In this document: piece by piece, positions 32,931-42,299 of the stretch
Position numbering within the stretch: position 1 is the stretch's first letter
How the letters are laid out: the number at the start of each line of letters is the position of its first letter
Origin: Pollenia angustigena
Taxonomy: Eukaryota > Arthropoda > Insecta > Diptera > Polleniidae
DNA length: 64,000 nt
Reading direction: 5' to 3'
Assembly: GCA_930367215.1 (NCBI GenBank)
Contig: OV884059.1
Location: forward strand, 29,379,882-29,443,881
Made by a program: the position numbers and the translations under genes
Notes under the pieces: generated by a model
The model's input: the letters and a program-made list of their open reading frames with translations, nothing else
Told to the model about the DNA's origin: nothing
The model's database searches: none

Positions 32931-33340
32931 GAACATTATTTAGCGTACGGCTCACTTACATAGAAACGATTTTTTTTTAGTGTTTGTGTATACGAACACA
33001 ACCCCTTATACCGTTCGTAACTATTTTCAAGCAAGCAACGAACACTAAATAGTGTTCTGTTCTTCGTTTTATAAAACAGAAAAATTGTAGTGGTTCTGTA
33101 GACAAACATTATATTTAAATGTTCTATAAGGTTTCCTTTTTTACATTGATAAAGAAATGAATTAACAAAAAATTAACTATTAGCGTTTGTGCTTTCAAAC
33201 AAATCTACCGAACCGAACGCTAAGGAACAATATTTAATGTTTATTTTCGAACACTGGCAAGGATTATAAAAATCAGGTTCGTAGCTTAAGTACACAAATT
33301 GTTTTTTTTTGTTTGTTTGTGATCTTTAGTGTAAGTTTAC
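32931..33340. other. Degenerate repeat with TTAGTGTTTGTG and TTCGAACACT words
   Basis: TTTTTTTAGTGTTTGTGTAT (32971), GAACACTAAATAGTGTTCTG (33041, self-complementary) and GTTTATTTTCGAACACTGG (33238) lie in this stretch. TTCGAAAATAAACAC and TTTTTAGTGTTTGTGCC recur at 43217-43260, so it is probably a dispersed repeat. No coding sequence seen. Confidence 0.4.
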
Positions 33341-33559
33341 GTTCTATTGGCAGCCTATTTAATAGTCGCGGGGTCCAGTTATGAATTTCCTTTGTGTTAT
33401 AATGCCTCACAGTCATTCTATATCTCATGGCCGCCATCATGATGCCTGAGCCAACCTATGGCTTCAATAAAGGATTGAATTCAAGTTAAATCAGTATTAG
33501 AGATATTGGTTTATCTTTAAGGATTTCTTGAAATTGAAGCCTTAAGTCAATGAATGCCA

Positions 33560-33800
33560 TGCAATGACAGAAAACAAGTTCGGTGGATTCTTTTGCGACT
33601 TTTTAACTTTTACAAAGATCATTGTAAAAGGGAGTTTTATTCTCCGAGCGTGTTTTCCTATAACCCAATGGCCAGTTATAACCACAATTAGAAATCTATG
33701 GTATAGTTTCAAAAGCTTTAATGCTCATTGAGCCTTCTTCTTGTCTCTAGTGGGTCAAATTTCGCACAGGTTTCCGCACCGATGGTTTAATCGAACCACT
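33560..33800 (-). pseudogene. Non-LTR retrotransposon C-terminal relic (RNase H-proximal/CCHC region)
   Basis: Minus-strand fragments in changing frames read RNLTH*RQEEGSMSIKAFET, IVVITGHWVIGKHARRIKL, PFYNDLCKS and KESTELVFCHCMAFIDLRLQ. The TGHxxIGxHAxR block followed by an NDxCxSC...E...HxxCxCxAL zinc-knuckle-like block is characteristic of the C-terminus of R1/LOA/I-type ORF2 proteins, downstream of RNase H. It is heavily frameshifted. Upstream sequence to about 33950 may belong to the same relic but cannot be aligned by eye. Confidence 0.55.
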
Positions 33801-34304
33801 TTTGACTAGCGGGAAGATGAAATTTATGTGCCAAACGTTGCCCACGTTTAGAGAATGGAATACCTTTATATGAGGAATAAAGTTGTATATGCCAAAGAGT
33901 TAGCTGGATACAGGGGTCTAGTTTACACCTGTATACAGGAACCCATTTAAGGGTAAACATTGAATGCCTCGCTATCTTTTACAGAGACGTCCAGTATTCT
34001 TGAACAATTCCGAATTTTACTATCAGTAAAAATGTGGATGTGAAACTACCAGATAACTGACCATTTTAAATGTTCCTAATGGCTTTGTAGATGGCCGTTG
34101 TCCTTTACTGAACGATTATACAGCAATTAAGCAGCCTATCTTAACTGGTACAATAGCAATGAATTTTAAAAAACGTTTTAACTTTTTTAAAAACATATGA
34201 ATAATATAAATTGACTTTTATTCGACCTTTACAAAATTTATTATTATTAAATTAAGTTTAAGGTCTCTTTTTTTATAAAAAATATTAAATTTATTAAACC
34301 AATA

Positions 34305-34334
34305 TTTCGGCACTCCGTTGTGTGCCTTCTTCAG
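34305..34334 (-). ncRNA. Hammerhead-ribozyme-like core of a second Penelope-like relic
   Basis: Minus strand: CTGAAGA, stem-loop AGGCAC-ACAACGGA-GTGCC, GAAATATTGG. The stem is well paired. After GAAA, TATT...AATA could form the short stem III seen in Penelope-type hammerheads. Flanking AATTTATTAAACC resembles the sequence beside the 14.9-kb motif. No RT sequence is recognisable nearby, so this looks like a solo or decayed terminal repeat. Confidence 0.6.
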
Positions 34335-34339
34335 GGTGT

Positions 34340-35125
34340 TTTTTTTTTAAATAATCTTTGAAAATAAGATATAAATTCCAAAAAATATCAAAATTAATAT
34401 TAATCATTCGCCACATGTTACAAGATTGTAAATTTTCTTAATAGTTATTTTTACAAACGCTTTAAAGGCAGAATTTTTAGAAAACTCTATTTGAATATTG
34501 ATAAAGTTAAACAATTTTGTGCTGGTTTAATTTATATACTTCCTTTTTGAACTTATTTCTGACCTAAAAAAAAAAATGACTTTATTCAAAGAAATACAAA
34601 TTAAAAAACAAAATTTGTCTTCTTAAGAAGAAATTATCATACATTACTGTTCTTAATATTCTAAAAAAGAAATCACTTGTATGATTTTGAATATTTTGAG
34701 GAAAAAAAAAGTTTTTTCTAACATCTAAAAATAATACGAATCATGCGCCACATGTGACCTGATTTTGAAAATCAATATTTTATACATTTTAAGGCTGACC
34801 AATTGGTTTTGTTAAAAAACTTTACACAGAGTTTGAAAACAAATTATTGCAAATGTATTAAACAAACGTTAGATCATATTAAGTCTTGATATTTTAAAAT
34901 TTTGATAAGAAATATTTATAATACAAAATTTATTTATTCGATAAAACTCAGTTGTTTTCGTTTTTAATGTCTCTTTAAGGCTTTAAGTTTAAAAAATGAG
35001 CTTATTTCCAATATTTGAATAATCTTTTAGGCAAGCCAATACATTTTTGTAGAGGAAAACTCGAGATTTTATTAATTATATTTAATATTCTTCTTAATAA
35101 ATATTAATCATACGCTGTCGGTTCT
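34340..35125. other. Diverged repeats spaced ~340-370 bp
   Basis: ATTAATCATTCGCCACATGT (34397), CGAATCATGCGCCACATGTG (34737) and ATTAATCATACGCTGTCGG (35102) suggest a decayed array with a unit of about 340-370 bp, directly beside the hammerhead-like motif. No gene. Confidence 0.4.
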
Positions 35126-35129
35126 ATTC

Positions 35130-36080
35130 TGGTTATACCCTGTGAAGAGGGTATACTAAGTTTGTCATTCCGTGTGAAACTTTTTTATTATTCATCTTAG
35201 ACCCCATAAAGTAAATATATTCTGGATCCTTGAGTAATTCTAAGTCGATTTAGCCATGTCCGTCTGTCTGTCCGTCTGACCGTCACACACTAATAAATTT
35301 CGTGGTGATCGGTCCAAAATTTACTATAGACCTCATATAACTTTAGCGGTTGCAATTAAATACGCCTAAAACCGTAGCAGATATATCAGGTCCTCTCTTA
35401 TACCTATTAATTTTGCGACTGGTTTAATCAGCGTTGCCATTGAGTAAAAATTTTTATTAATACATTTTTAGTTCGTAAATCGCCAAAATGCCATAATATA
35501 AAAAATCAAAATATTTGCATGAAATTTTTTTTAAAAAAGTACAAAAACACTAAAATGATGCCGAAGCAAAAGTAGGTATAAGAGAAAATTTAACAAAATA
35601 TGGCAACGCCAGCATCAAAAATTTAATATAAAATTGCTGCAAGTTTGTTAGTTTATAACTTTTTTATGTGTTCGTTTCAATCATCAATTCCTTGTAGGGT
35701 TACTTACACGTGTACCCTACTTGGGGCCCGTGGCCAATCAAGATCGCCAGAACAGAATTATACTATGAGGTTAAGAATTATATAAATGTTATTTGTGCCG
35801 AATATTATTTAGTTATTTCCATCTATATGAGATTTGTTTGCCCCTAGCCAATTCATATGGGACCTATGGTTAATTTTGGACTTACCCGCACAACATTTTG
35901 TCATGACATAGTACTATCGTAAAAGTCATTGTCGGAAATTTTTATGTAAATATCAACATTCATAAGCAAGTAATGGCACTTAAAGCTATTTTTGGGAGTA
36001 GCGCTTGTATGGGAGCTATGGACAAATATGGACCGATTCCAAAAAAACTTTGGAAGATGATTTTGATTGTAATAAAATAA
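35130..36080 (+). mobile_element. DINE-1/Helentron-like element, family A copy 4
   Basis: Starts TATACCCTGTGAAGAGGGTATA (a hairpin split here as TATACCCTGT and GAAGAGGGTATA), then TTTGTCATTCCGTGTGAAAC, TAGACCCCATAAAGTAAATA, GATTTAGCCATGTCCGTCTG. CTAAAACCGTAGCAG (35368) and TATGGGAGCTATGG (36009) are also shared by the family. The hairpin end was not found, so the right boundary is approximate or truncated. Confidence 0.65.
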
Positions 36081-37290
36081 GGTTTGAACAAATTTAAACT
36101 AAATATCAACATAATAAAATGATGCATTTAGTTGCATTTTAGTACTTAAACTATCGTACGTGACGAGCTTTAAAAGCTAATAAAAGTTTTACTATACCAG
36201 TTTAAAAAAAAATTCCGACCAATATTTTTTTGCAGCAAATATCTTGCTTTGAACTTTTATTTTGAAATACCTAAGACTAACCAATTTCATATGACAAAGA
36301 TAAATGATGTTTTCGCACCACGTACGTGACATTAGAATAGCATCCAAAACAAACACAAAAATATACCGCTAAACGAACTATAAATTTGTTCTTTCGTCAT
36401 GGATCTTGTTCATTGTTGCTTAAACATTAATTTTAAAGTGTAATTGCAATATTACCACTATCTGTATTTAATCGGCAGAATATTAAAAATTATCAATTGC
36501 TTTTTGCTTTTTAAAAATTGTAATAAGCTATAAGTACCCCGGCTTAGAAAAGTTTGATTGTTTTTTTCCTTTCTACCATATTTGAAAAAAAAAAAAAATT
36601 CAAGCATTTTAATTTTTTGAGTCGTGGTTGATATTCTCATGGAAATGCCCATATACAAAATAAATATTTACCAAAAATAATAATATTTTTTAATACTAAT
36701 CCATGAATTAATACATTAAATTAGATCTTACCTGACTATTTTCCATTTTTCAGACGCAAATCAGAAATATATTTTATTTTGTTTGTTTACCAACTGAACC
36801 GATCTAATTTGACGCCGCAAGTGATTTGTTGCAAAAATTGCTAGCCGCAGGGTAAATTCGGATGTTAGGCGGATAAAATTTACCATCAACGGCGACGGCT
36901 ACAAAATCATAGCCGATCTCTTTTGATTAATTACGACAGCACAATAAACACAGCCAGCAAAGTTTTATTCATTTAAGACACATTTGGTTTACAAAGCAAC
37001 AACAATATTTTTAGACGATTGTAAAATGTAAGAACATTATGACAATACAACATGATAGCATACCTTGTGAATACCCCAATAGTGTAAATTGGGAGTAAGT
37101 ACTTTTGGTCTTATTCGTACTTAAATTCTTAAGTACGATTCGTTCTCAAAGTAAGTGGAAAAAACTTAAATTAAGTATTATTGTTATTTTATTAAATATT
37201 TGTCAAACGCCACTTATGCTTTTTTAACTTTTCTTTTTTTTAAATTTTTAACTTTCACTTACATTTCAATTAAAACTACAAAGTAACATT
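36081..37290. other. Non-coding stretch before the Penelope-like element
   Basis: No gene recognised. GCGACGGCTACAAAATCATAG (36892-36912) and neighbouring GC-richer words faintly echo 12630-12720, possibly an old repeat. Confidence 0.4.
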
Positions 37291-37294
37291 TAAT

Positions 37295-37309
37295 TTAAAA
37301 TAGATTTTT
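37295..37309. repeat. Target-site duplication of the Penelope-like element, left
   Basis: TTAAAATAGATTTTT, identical to 40242-40256. It abuts the left terminal repeat without a gap. Confidence 0.75.
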
Positions 37310-37683
37310 AATTCTATGTTAATAAATAAGCTCGAGGCCACAATTGATTTTTAATAAATTGTATTCTTTATTATTTTCAATATTTCCCCATCCTTTGGAT
37401 GGCATCTTCAGGAATCTTAAAAATATAAATTAAAAACAAAAACATAAATCATTGAAACACCCTGTAACACTAATAATTATTTTACAGAAAAAAATATAAA
37501 TACATATATAACAAACAGTAATAACAAAAAAAGAAAAACTCACAATAAAAACGAGTAACAATATTAAAACACACAACGACTAATCGCGTTCACATGTAAA
37601 ATTGCACTATTGATCCTTTCTCTTTTTATTTATAATATGCCTAAAGCTCTGTGCTATGTTGTCTACGTCACTCTTAAAGTTAA
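37310..37683 (-). repeat. PLE terminal repeat, left arm (374 bp)
   Basis: It matches 39837-40209 in inverted orientation; the only difference I found is one A in a run (7 versus 6) near 37526-37533. The inner end at 37683 lies inside the coding region, so the arm contains the last 25 or so codons of the PLE gene. Confidence 0.92.
37383..37411 (-). ncRNA. Hammerhead-ribozyme-like motif, PLE left arm (sense to the gene)
   Basis: On the minus strand: CTGAAGA, TG, a 6-bp stem CCATCC-AAA-GGATGG, G, then GAAA. CTGANGA and GAAA are the conserved hammerhead core flanking stem II. After GAAA, TATT-GAA-AATA could form a short stem III, and ATTC before the core can pair with GAAT beyond it as stem I. 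It is sense to the PLE gene, downstream of its stop. Confidence 0.65.
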
Positions 37684-39883
37684 TTCTCTTATCTTGTCTT
37701 ATATTTATTATATGTAGCATCTCCAGTGTAAGTCGTTTATTATACCTCTCTTCTGTTTGTAATATTTGTACGGCGTCCAGTTTGGGTATGTGATTTCTAT
37801 CCGCACAATGGGCTGCAAGTGCTGTTTTATGTGTCAGTGAACTATTTATACATTTGAAATCCGATTTGTGTCCTGCAATTCTCGTCTTTAATTTATTTTT
37901 GGTAGTTCCTACATATACTTGATCGCATACGTTGTTTCCATCACCATTGCACTCTATTTTATAAATAACGTTTGACTTTTCCATTTTATCCACTTTTGTT
38001 TTTGTGTTAGAAAACAGATTTCGAAGTGTGTTTTCTGATCTTGGCGCTGTTTTGTATTTTACTTTATTGTAAACTCCTGACTTTTCTATTCTTTCTGATA
38101 TATGTGGTATATATGTCATTGATTTATAAATTCGCGGTTCTACTTCTTCTCTTGTGATGTTTTTCTTTTTCTTATTATTTTTTAATAGACTGTTGATAAT
38201 ATTTTGTGGAAAAGAGTTTTTCCCTAGGATTTCCTTAATCTTTTTGATATTTTCCTTATGAAATACCCTGTCGCTAATCATTAGTACCCTGTTTATAAGA
38301 TTACTAGCCGTGTTCATGATGATATTTTTGGGTTGGCATGAATAAAAATTGATAATTCTTCCAGATGAAGTCGGTTTCTGGTACCAATCTATTTTAATTT
38401 TATTGTCTTTTCTTACAATCAGTGTATCCAAATATGGTAATCTTTCGTTTTCCTCTTCTTCAATTGTAAATTTGATTTGTTGGTGAAAACTATTAAGTTC
38501 GACTAGGGTGTCGTCTATTGCACTTGTATTAATAATCCCAAAGAGGTCGTCAACGTATTTTGTAAGAAGTCTGGGTTTAGTTTTCAGATTTTGAACGCAA
38601 TTTTTGAGTAATTCCTCCATTACTATGTCTGCCACAATAGGTGAAGCTGGTGAACCCATTGGAAGGCCCTTACACTGAGTGTAAATTCTGTCTTTGTATT
38701 TGAAATACCTATTTTCTTTAATACAGAATTTTAATACCTTTAAGAAAAGTTCCTTGGGCATCGTTGTGTGTTGTTGTATTTCTGTCCACCTATTTTTGAT
38801 AACATCTATAGCATAATCAACGGGAATACTCGGAAATAATGATATTACGTCAAACGAAATTAATCTTTCATCGTCACTTATTGCGGTATTATTAATCTTA
38901 TTACTAAATTGCACTGCATCCCTTACATTAAATTCAGATGTTTCCGTAAGTCTATTAAGAATATTTACTGTAAACTTACAGAGTTCTCTTGATGGCGATT
39001 TAATTGATGAGCAAATAGGTCTTAAAGGAAATCCCTCTTTATGGATCTTCGGCAATCCGTATATTCTAGGAGCTAGTGCCGCGTCAGTTTTCATTCGTCT
39101 TTTTTCCATCACAGATATTGTATTGCACTTAAATAATTCTTCGACTAGATCATTGTTTTTCTTCTGTAGAGATGAAGTAGGATCTTTGGTTAATCTCCTA
39201 TATGTCATTAGATCACTCAGAATCTCATTCATTCTAGTCTCGTAATCATGTTTTTCCATGGCCACTGTGACGTTGCCTTTGTCGGCATTTAATATCAGCA
39301 CATTTTTATTTCTGTTCAAAAATGCTTTTGCCTGACCCACTGCGTTCAATACAAAACGCTCTCTTTTATCTAGACTTCGTTTATTCAGATGATTTTCTAT
39401 CATCGTTGTAAACTTCGTTCGTGCAATTTCTTGTTGTTCTTTGTCTTCTAACGTTAAAATGCAGTCTTCGCCATCAGCAATGAATTTAAATAAAGGGAAG
39501 TGTTTGTTTTCTGTTGGAATCGTATGTTTCTGTCCTAGTGAAAGAACCCACCTAACATCCTCTGGTATGTGTATGTTGGTTTTGTTTACAAACCACTTGT
39601 CATTAAATACTATTTCCAATTCTTTTCTTTGTTTTTCCCTTAAGCTTTCAAACTTTCTTTTGTGCTTATTCTTAATTTCGCTGTTTTTCCTATTTAGAAT
39701 TGTTGTTTCGCTACTCCAAAGTAGTTTTTGCTCATCGATAGTTAAATATTTATTAATATTTGTTTCTACCTCTCTTATTTCCTTTTTGTTGTATTTTAAA
39801 ATCTCGTGTTTTTGTTTAATTAGTAAATTAAGTAATTTAACTTTAAGAGTGACGTAGACAACATAGCACAGAGCTTTAGGCAT
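37607..39883 (-). CDS. Penelope-like reverse transcriptase / GIY-YIG endonuclease
   Basis: Single-protein retrotransposon gene: it copies the element RNA by reverse transcription and nicks the target with its own endonuclease. I start at the first ATG (39883; MPKALCYVV), giving 758 residues; the frame is open nine codons further, but without ATG. From that Met: coiled, Lys/Glu-rich N-terminus (about 20-100); NADKGN with the PLE-specific DKG motif (201-203); LPKIHK (277-282) and LRPICSS; FDVISLFPSIP with the first catalytic Asp (344-354); KGLPMGSPASP (405-415); KYVDDLFG with the catalytic YVDD (443-446); YLDTLI and WYQKP (500-504); then a GIY-YIG domain: VIYKIEC (639-645), VCDQVYVG (652-659), Arg668, His672, Glu721. 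The length fits EN(+) PLE proteins (about 750-850). Start and stop codons both lie inside the inverted terminal repeats. No lesions found. Confidence 0.93.
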   Translation of the reverse strand: MPKALCYVVYVTLKVKLLNLLIKQKHEILKYNKKEIREVETNINKYLTIDEQKLLWSSETTILNRKNSEIKNKHKRKFESLREKQRKELEIVFNDKWFVNKTNIHIPEDVRWVLSLGQKHTIPTENKHFPLFKFIADGEDCILTLEDKEQQEIARTKFTTMIENHLNKRSLDKRERFVLNAVGQAKAFLNRNKNVLILNADKGNVTVAMEKHDYETRMNEILSDLMTYRRLTKDPTSSLQKKNNDLVEELFKCNTISVMEKRRMKTDAALAPRIYGLPKIHKEGFPLRPICSSIKSPSRELCKFTVNILNRLTETSEFNVRDAVQFSNKINNTAISDDERLISFDVISLFPSIPVDYAIDVIKNRWTEIQQHTTMPKELFLKVLKFCIKENRYFKYKDRIYTQCKGLPMGSPASPIVADIVMEELLKNCVQNLKTKPRLLTKYVDDLFGIINTSAIDDTLVELNSFHQQIKFTIEEEENERLPYLDTLIVRKDNKIKIDWYQKPTSSGRIINFYSCQPKNIIMNTASNLINRVLMISDRVFHKENIKKIKEILGKNSFPQNIINSLLKNNKKKKNITREEVEPRIYKSMTYIPHISERIEKSGVYNKVKYKTAPRSENTLRNLFSNTKTKVDKMEKSNVIYKIECNGDGNNVCDQVYVGTTKNKLKTRIAGHKSDFKCINSSLTHKTALAAHCADRNHIPKLDAVQILQTEERYNKRLTLEMLHIINIRQDKRINFKSDVDNIAQSFRHIINKKRKDQ

Positions 39884-40209
39884 ATTATAAATAAAAAGAG
39901 AAAGGATCAATAGTGCAATTTTACATGTGAACGCGATTAGTCGTTGTGTGTTTTAATATTGTTACTCGTTTTTATTGTGAGTTTTTCTTTTTTGTTATTA
40001 CTGTTTGTTATATATGTATTTATATTTTTTTCTGTAAAATAATTATTAGTGTTACAGGGTGTTTCAATGATTTATGTTTTTGTTTTTAATTTATATTTTT
40101 AAGATTCCTGAAGATGCCATCCAAAGGATGGGGAAATATTGAAAATAATAAAGAATACAATTTATTAAAAATCAATTGTGGCCTCGAGCTTATTTATTAA
40201 CATAGAATT
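39837..40209 (+). repeat. PLE terminal repeat, right arm (373 bp)
   Basis: Inverted counterpart of 37310-37683. It carries the ATG and about the first 15 codons of the PLE gene at its inner edge, plus the presumed 5' untranslated region and promoter of the element. Confidence 0.92.
40108..40136 (+). ncRNA. Hammerhead-ribozyme-like motif, PLE right arm (antisense to the gene)
   Basis: Mirror copy of the motif at 37383-37411: CTGAAGA, CCATCC-AAA-GGATGG, GAAATATTG. Because the repeats are inverted, this copy would form only in RNA transcribed from the plus strand, that is, antisense to the PLE gene. Confidence 0.6.
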
Positions 40210-40241
40210 GGAAATTTAAAGGCCGAATAAAGATAATATAA
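40210..40241. other. One-sided 32-bp extension of the PLE
   Basis: Sequence between the end of the right inverted repeat and the 15-bp target duplication, beginning GGAAATTTAAAGGCCGAATA. It is absent on the left side. Penelope elements are known to carry a similar short extension beyond one terminal repeat. Confidence 0.6.
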
Positions 40242-40256
40242 TTAAAATAGATTTTT
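40242..40256. repeat. Target-site duplication of the Penelope-like element, right
   Basis: TTAAAATAGATTTTT, identical to 37295-37309, followed by a longer T-run. Confidence 0.75.
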
Positions 40257-41130
40257 TTTTTTGTAAAACATGGAAAAACTAAAAGTTATTAAAAAAACTT
40301 AAATAAAATTATTAGTTAAAAGCTGTCTGTTAGCAAAAAAAAAAAAATATTAAAAATTCTCAGGCTTCAAACAAGTGCGCCAACCACAGGATGCATGTAT
40401 GTAATGAATATTTTAATTTACATGTTAATGTGCACATGTATTTTGAAGCGGTATAAAATTTAGCACAAACACGCATTCTGTTGTTCTAGTTTTATATTGT
40501 TGCTGTCACAAAAAAATAAAAAATAGAAAGACAAAGGCGTGACTTTTTGTTTTTTGTGTTTTTTTTTAATAGCCAATTAAAAACTTTTCAATTTTATTAA
40601 CTTTTTAAAAGCCACATGCAAAAAATTAATTGTGAAATAAAAAAATAATAGAATTTAAGGCCAAGACTTTACGCAATTACTTTTTTATTTTAAAATAAAA
40701 GTGAAGCATACTTTTAAGTGTTTGTTTTGGGATTAAATTTAAAAAGTTTGGAGACTGTAGAACAAAATCGTATACAATGTTAAATTACATATTTCGTTAA
40801 ACGCTTTAAACAATAATATCATGAGTTTTTTTTATTTTCTTTGTATGATTTAAATACAGACGACTAAATGTATGAATTTTTATTGCAACATTAAGAAAAT
40901 TTTAACAAAATTAAACATTAAACAAGAAAGAGTGTCCAAAATTGAGGTCTCATTTTAATTTAAATAAAAACAAAGAGTTTTTTATTTCAGTTTATTACAA
41001 ACAAGGTCCGGCTAAAAGTGAAAAATTATGTCGCTCAAGTGACCACCCTACTGGCTCGGCAGGCTTCCAATCTTTTACCAAAATTCTCAATCACCTTTAT
41101 TCAATAAAATTTTATCAATGGTTGATATCT
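40257..41130. other. A/T-rich non-coding stretch
   Basis: No gene or repeat recognised. Confidence 0.5.
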
Positions 41131-41134
41131 GCTC

Positions 41135-41445
41135 AATAATGTTTTTTTTAAAGCTCTTAAACTGTTGTGGGGTTATTGCTGTACACTTTCGAATTCAAAA
41201 AACCCCATAAAAAATAGTCTAAATATATCAAATCGCACGATCTTGGTGGCCAATTCATTCCTCCGTTAAGAGAAATAATGTAAGTTTCGAACTTTTCTTT
41301 CAAAAGATCCATTGTTTCTGTTGCTGTGAGGCAAGGGGCAGCATCCTATTGAAACCACATATTCTCCTCGTCTATATTATCAATTATCTGCCACAAAAAG
41401 CATCGGATCATCTCCCTGTTGCGATTTCCGTTGACCAAAGAAACC
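41135..41445 (-). pseudogene. DD41D-type mariner transposase relic
   Basis: The minus strand reads VSLVNGNRNREMIRCFLWQ, ENMWFQ*DAAPCLTATETMD (second catalytic D region with a stop for Q), GGMNWPPRSCDLI*LDYFLWG (third D region, stop where T or A precedes L) and FLNSKVYSNNPTTV. It follows the 17-kb copy closely in order but is clearly older. The N-terminal half and terminal repeats are absent. Confidence 0.8.
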
Positions 41446-41884
41446 TTTCTTTAAAAAAAATTAAAATAAATACTCCTTATTTTTGTAAAAATGTACTTTT
41501 TTGTTAAAAATTTAAGTTAACATTAGAAGAAAGTTTGCAGGCGTTTTTGTTTTTAAAGAGAATTAATTGATAACATAATTCTGAGATTTTTTTCCTGACT
41601 TATAAATAATAATCAAAGATTGTAAAAGGATTGTTTTTTGTAGAAAAGGTACTTTAACGTAAAAAAAGAGCGGATTTGTTTTTCGTCAAAATTTTATCTA
41701 ACAAAAGTTTTTTCGTTAAATGGTAGTTGTTGGCAAGAAATTATGCAGTTTGTTATAAAGACACATTTTAGGAAGGCTAGTTTTTATAGCAAATTTTACT
41801 TTATGATGTTTGCACTGCGCCTAACGAACGCCATATTGTAGGTGCAACTTTGCACCCTGCATACCCAGTCTTATTTTGTCAATA

Positions 41885-42235
41885 ATACATCTCATGTCGG
41901 TTTCCTTATGGTCAATTGTTGATGGTTCATCAGCCTAGACCAAAGATTTGACGTAACCCTACAAAAAGTACACCAAAAGCATCAAATCACAGGAATCAGT
42001 TGACCAAGGTCCATTTCTTAAGACTTATCGGTCACCATACGTTTGGCTCAAAAAAAGTGATGGTTTCGCTCGCTGTATGGCATTTTGCGCCGTCTTGTTG
42101 GAACCATTTCTCCTCAAAATGATTAGCAATGGCATGAGGAATAAAAAGAAGTCACGAATCAGTTCACCTTTCACTGAAGTGTTAGCACCGGTTTTGGATT
42201 TTAAAAAATAGCAACAAAATGTATGCCTCAATGTA
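41885..42235 (-). pseudogene. Mariner-like transposase relic, divergent
   Basis: Minus-strand frames give GEMVPTRRRKMPYSERNHHFF (aligned with WFQQDGATCHTARETMALL but degraded), then in another frame LRNGPWSTDSCDLMLLVYFL and GYVKSLV*ADEPSTIDHKET, equivalent to RSCDLTPLDFFLWGYLKEKV and ADKPATIDALE. It is more diverged than the 41.1-kb relic 400 bp away and in the same orientation. The two could be one element's remains or two insertions. Confidence 0.65.
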
Positions 42236-42299
42236 TTCTTTTTTTTTTAAACTTATGCCCGTTATTTCTACAAAAAGATATCTGGTCTATGGTTCGTAC

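Larger units (their letters stand above)
37310..40241 (-). mobile_element. Intact Penelope-like element (PLE) with inverted terminal repeats
   Basis: A 2.9-kb retroelement with one uninterrupted gene (RT + GIY-YIG endonuclease) on the minus strand, terminal repeats of ~374 bp in inverted orientation, hammerhead-like motifs in each repeat, a one-sided 32-bp extension (40210-40241) outside the right repeat, and a 15-bp target duplication. Each of these is known for Penelope-like elements: terminal repeats may be direct or inverted, a ~30-40-bp extension on one side has been described for Penelope, and hammerhead motifs lie in the repeats. Repeat identity and the open gene indicate a recent insertion. 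Whether it can still move cannot be told from sequence. Confidence 0.88.

Noticed and set aside
39441..39857. 138-codon plus-strand open frame inside the Penelope-like element
   Set aside because: Antisense shadow of the N-terminal part of the PLE gene.
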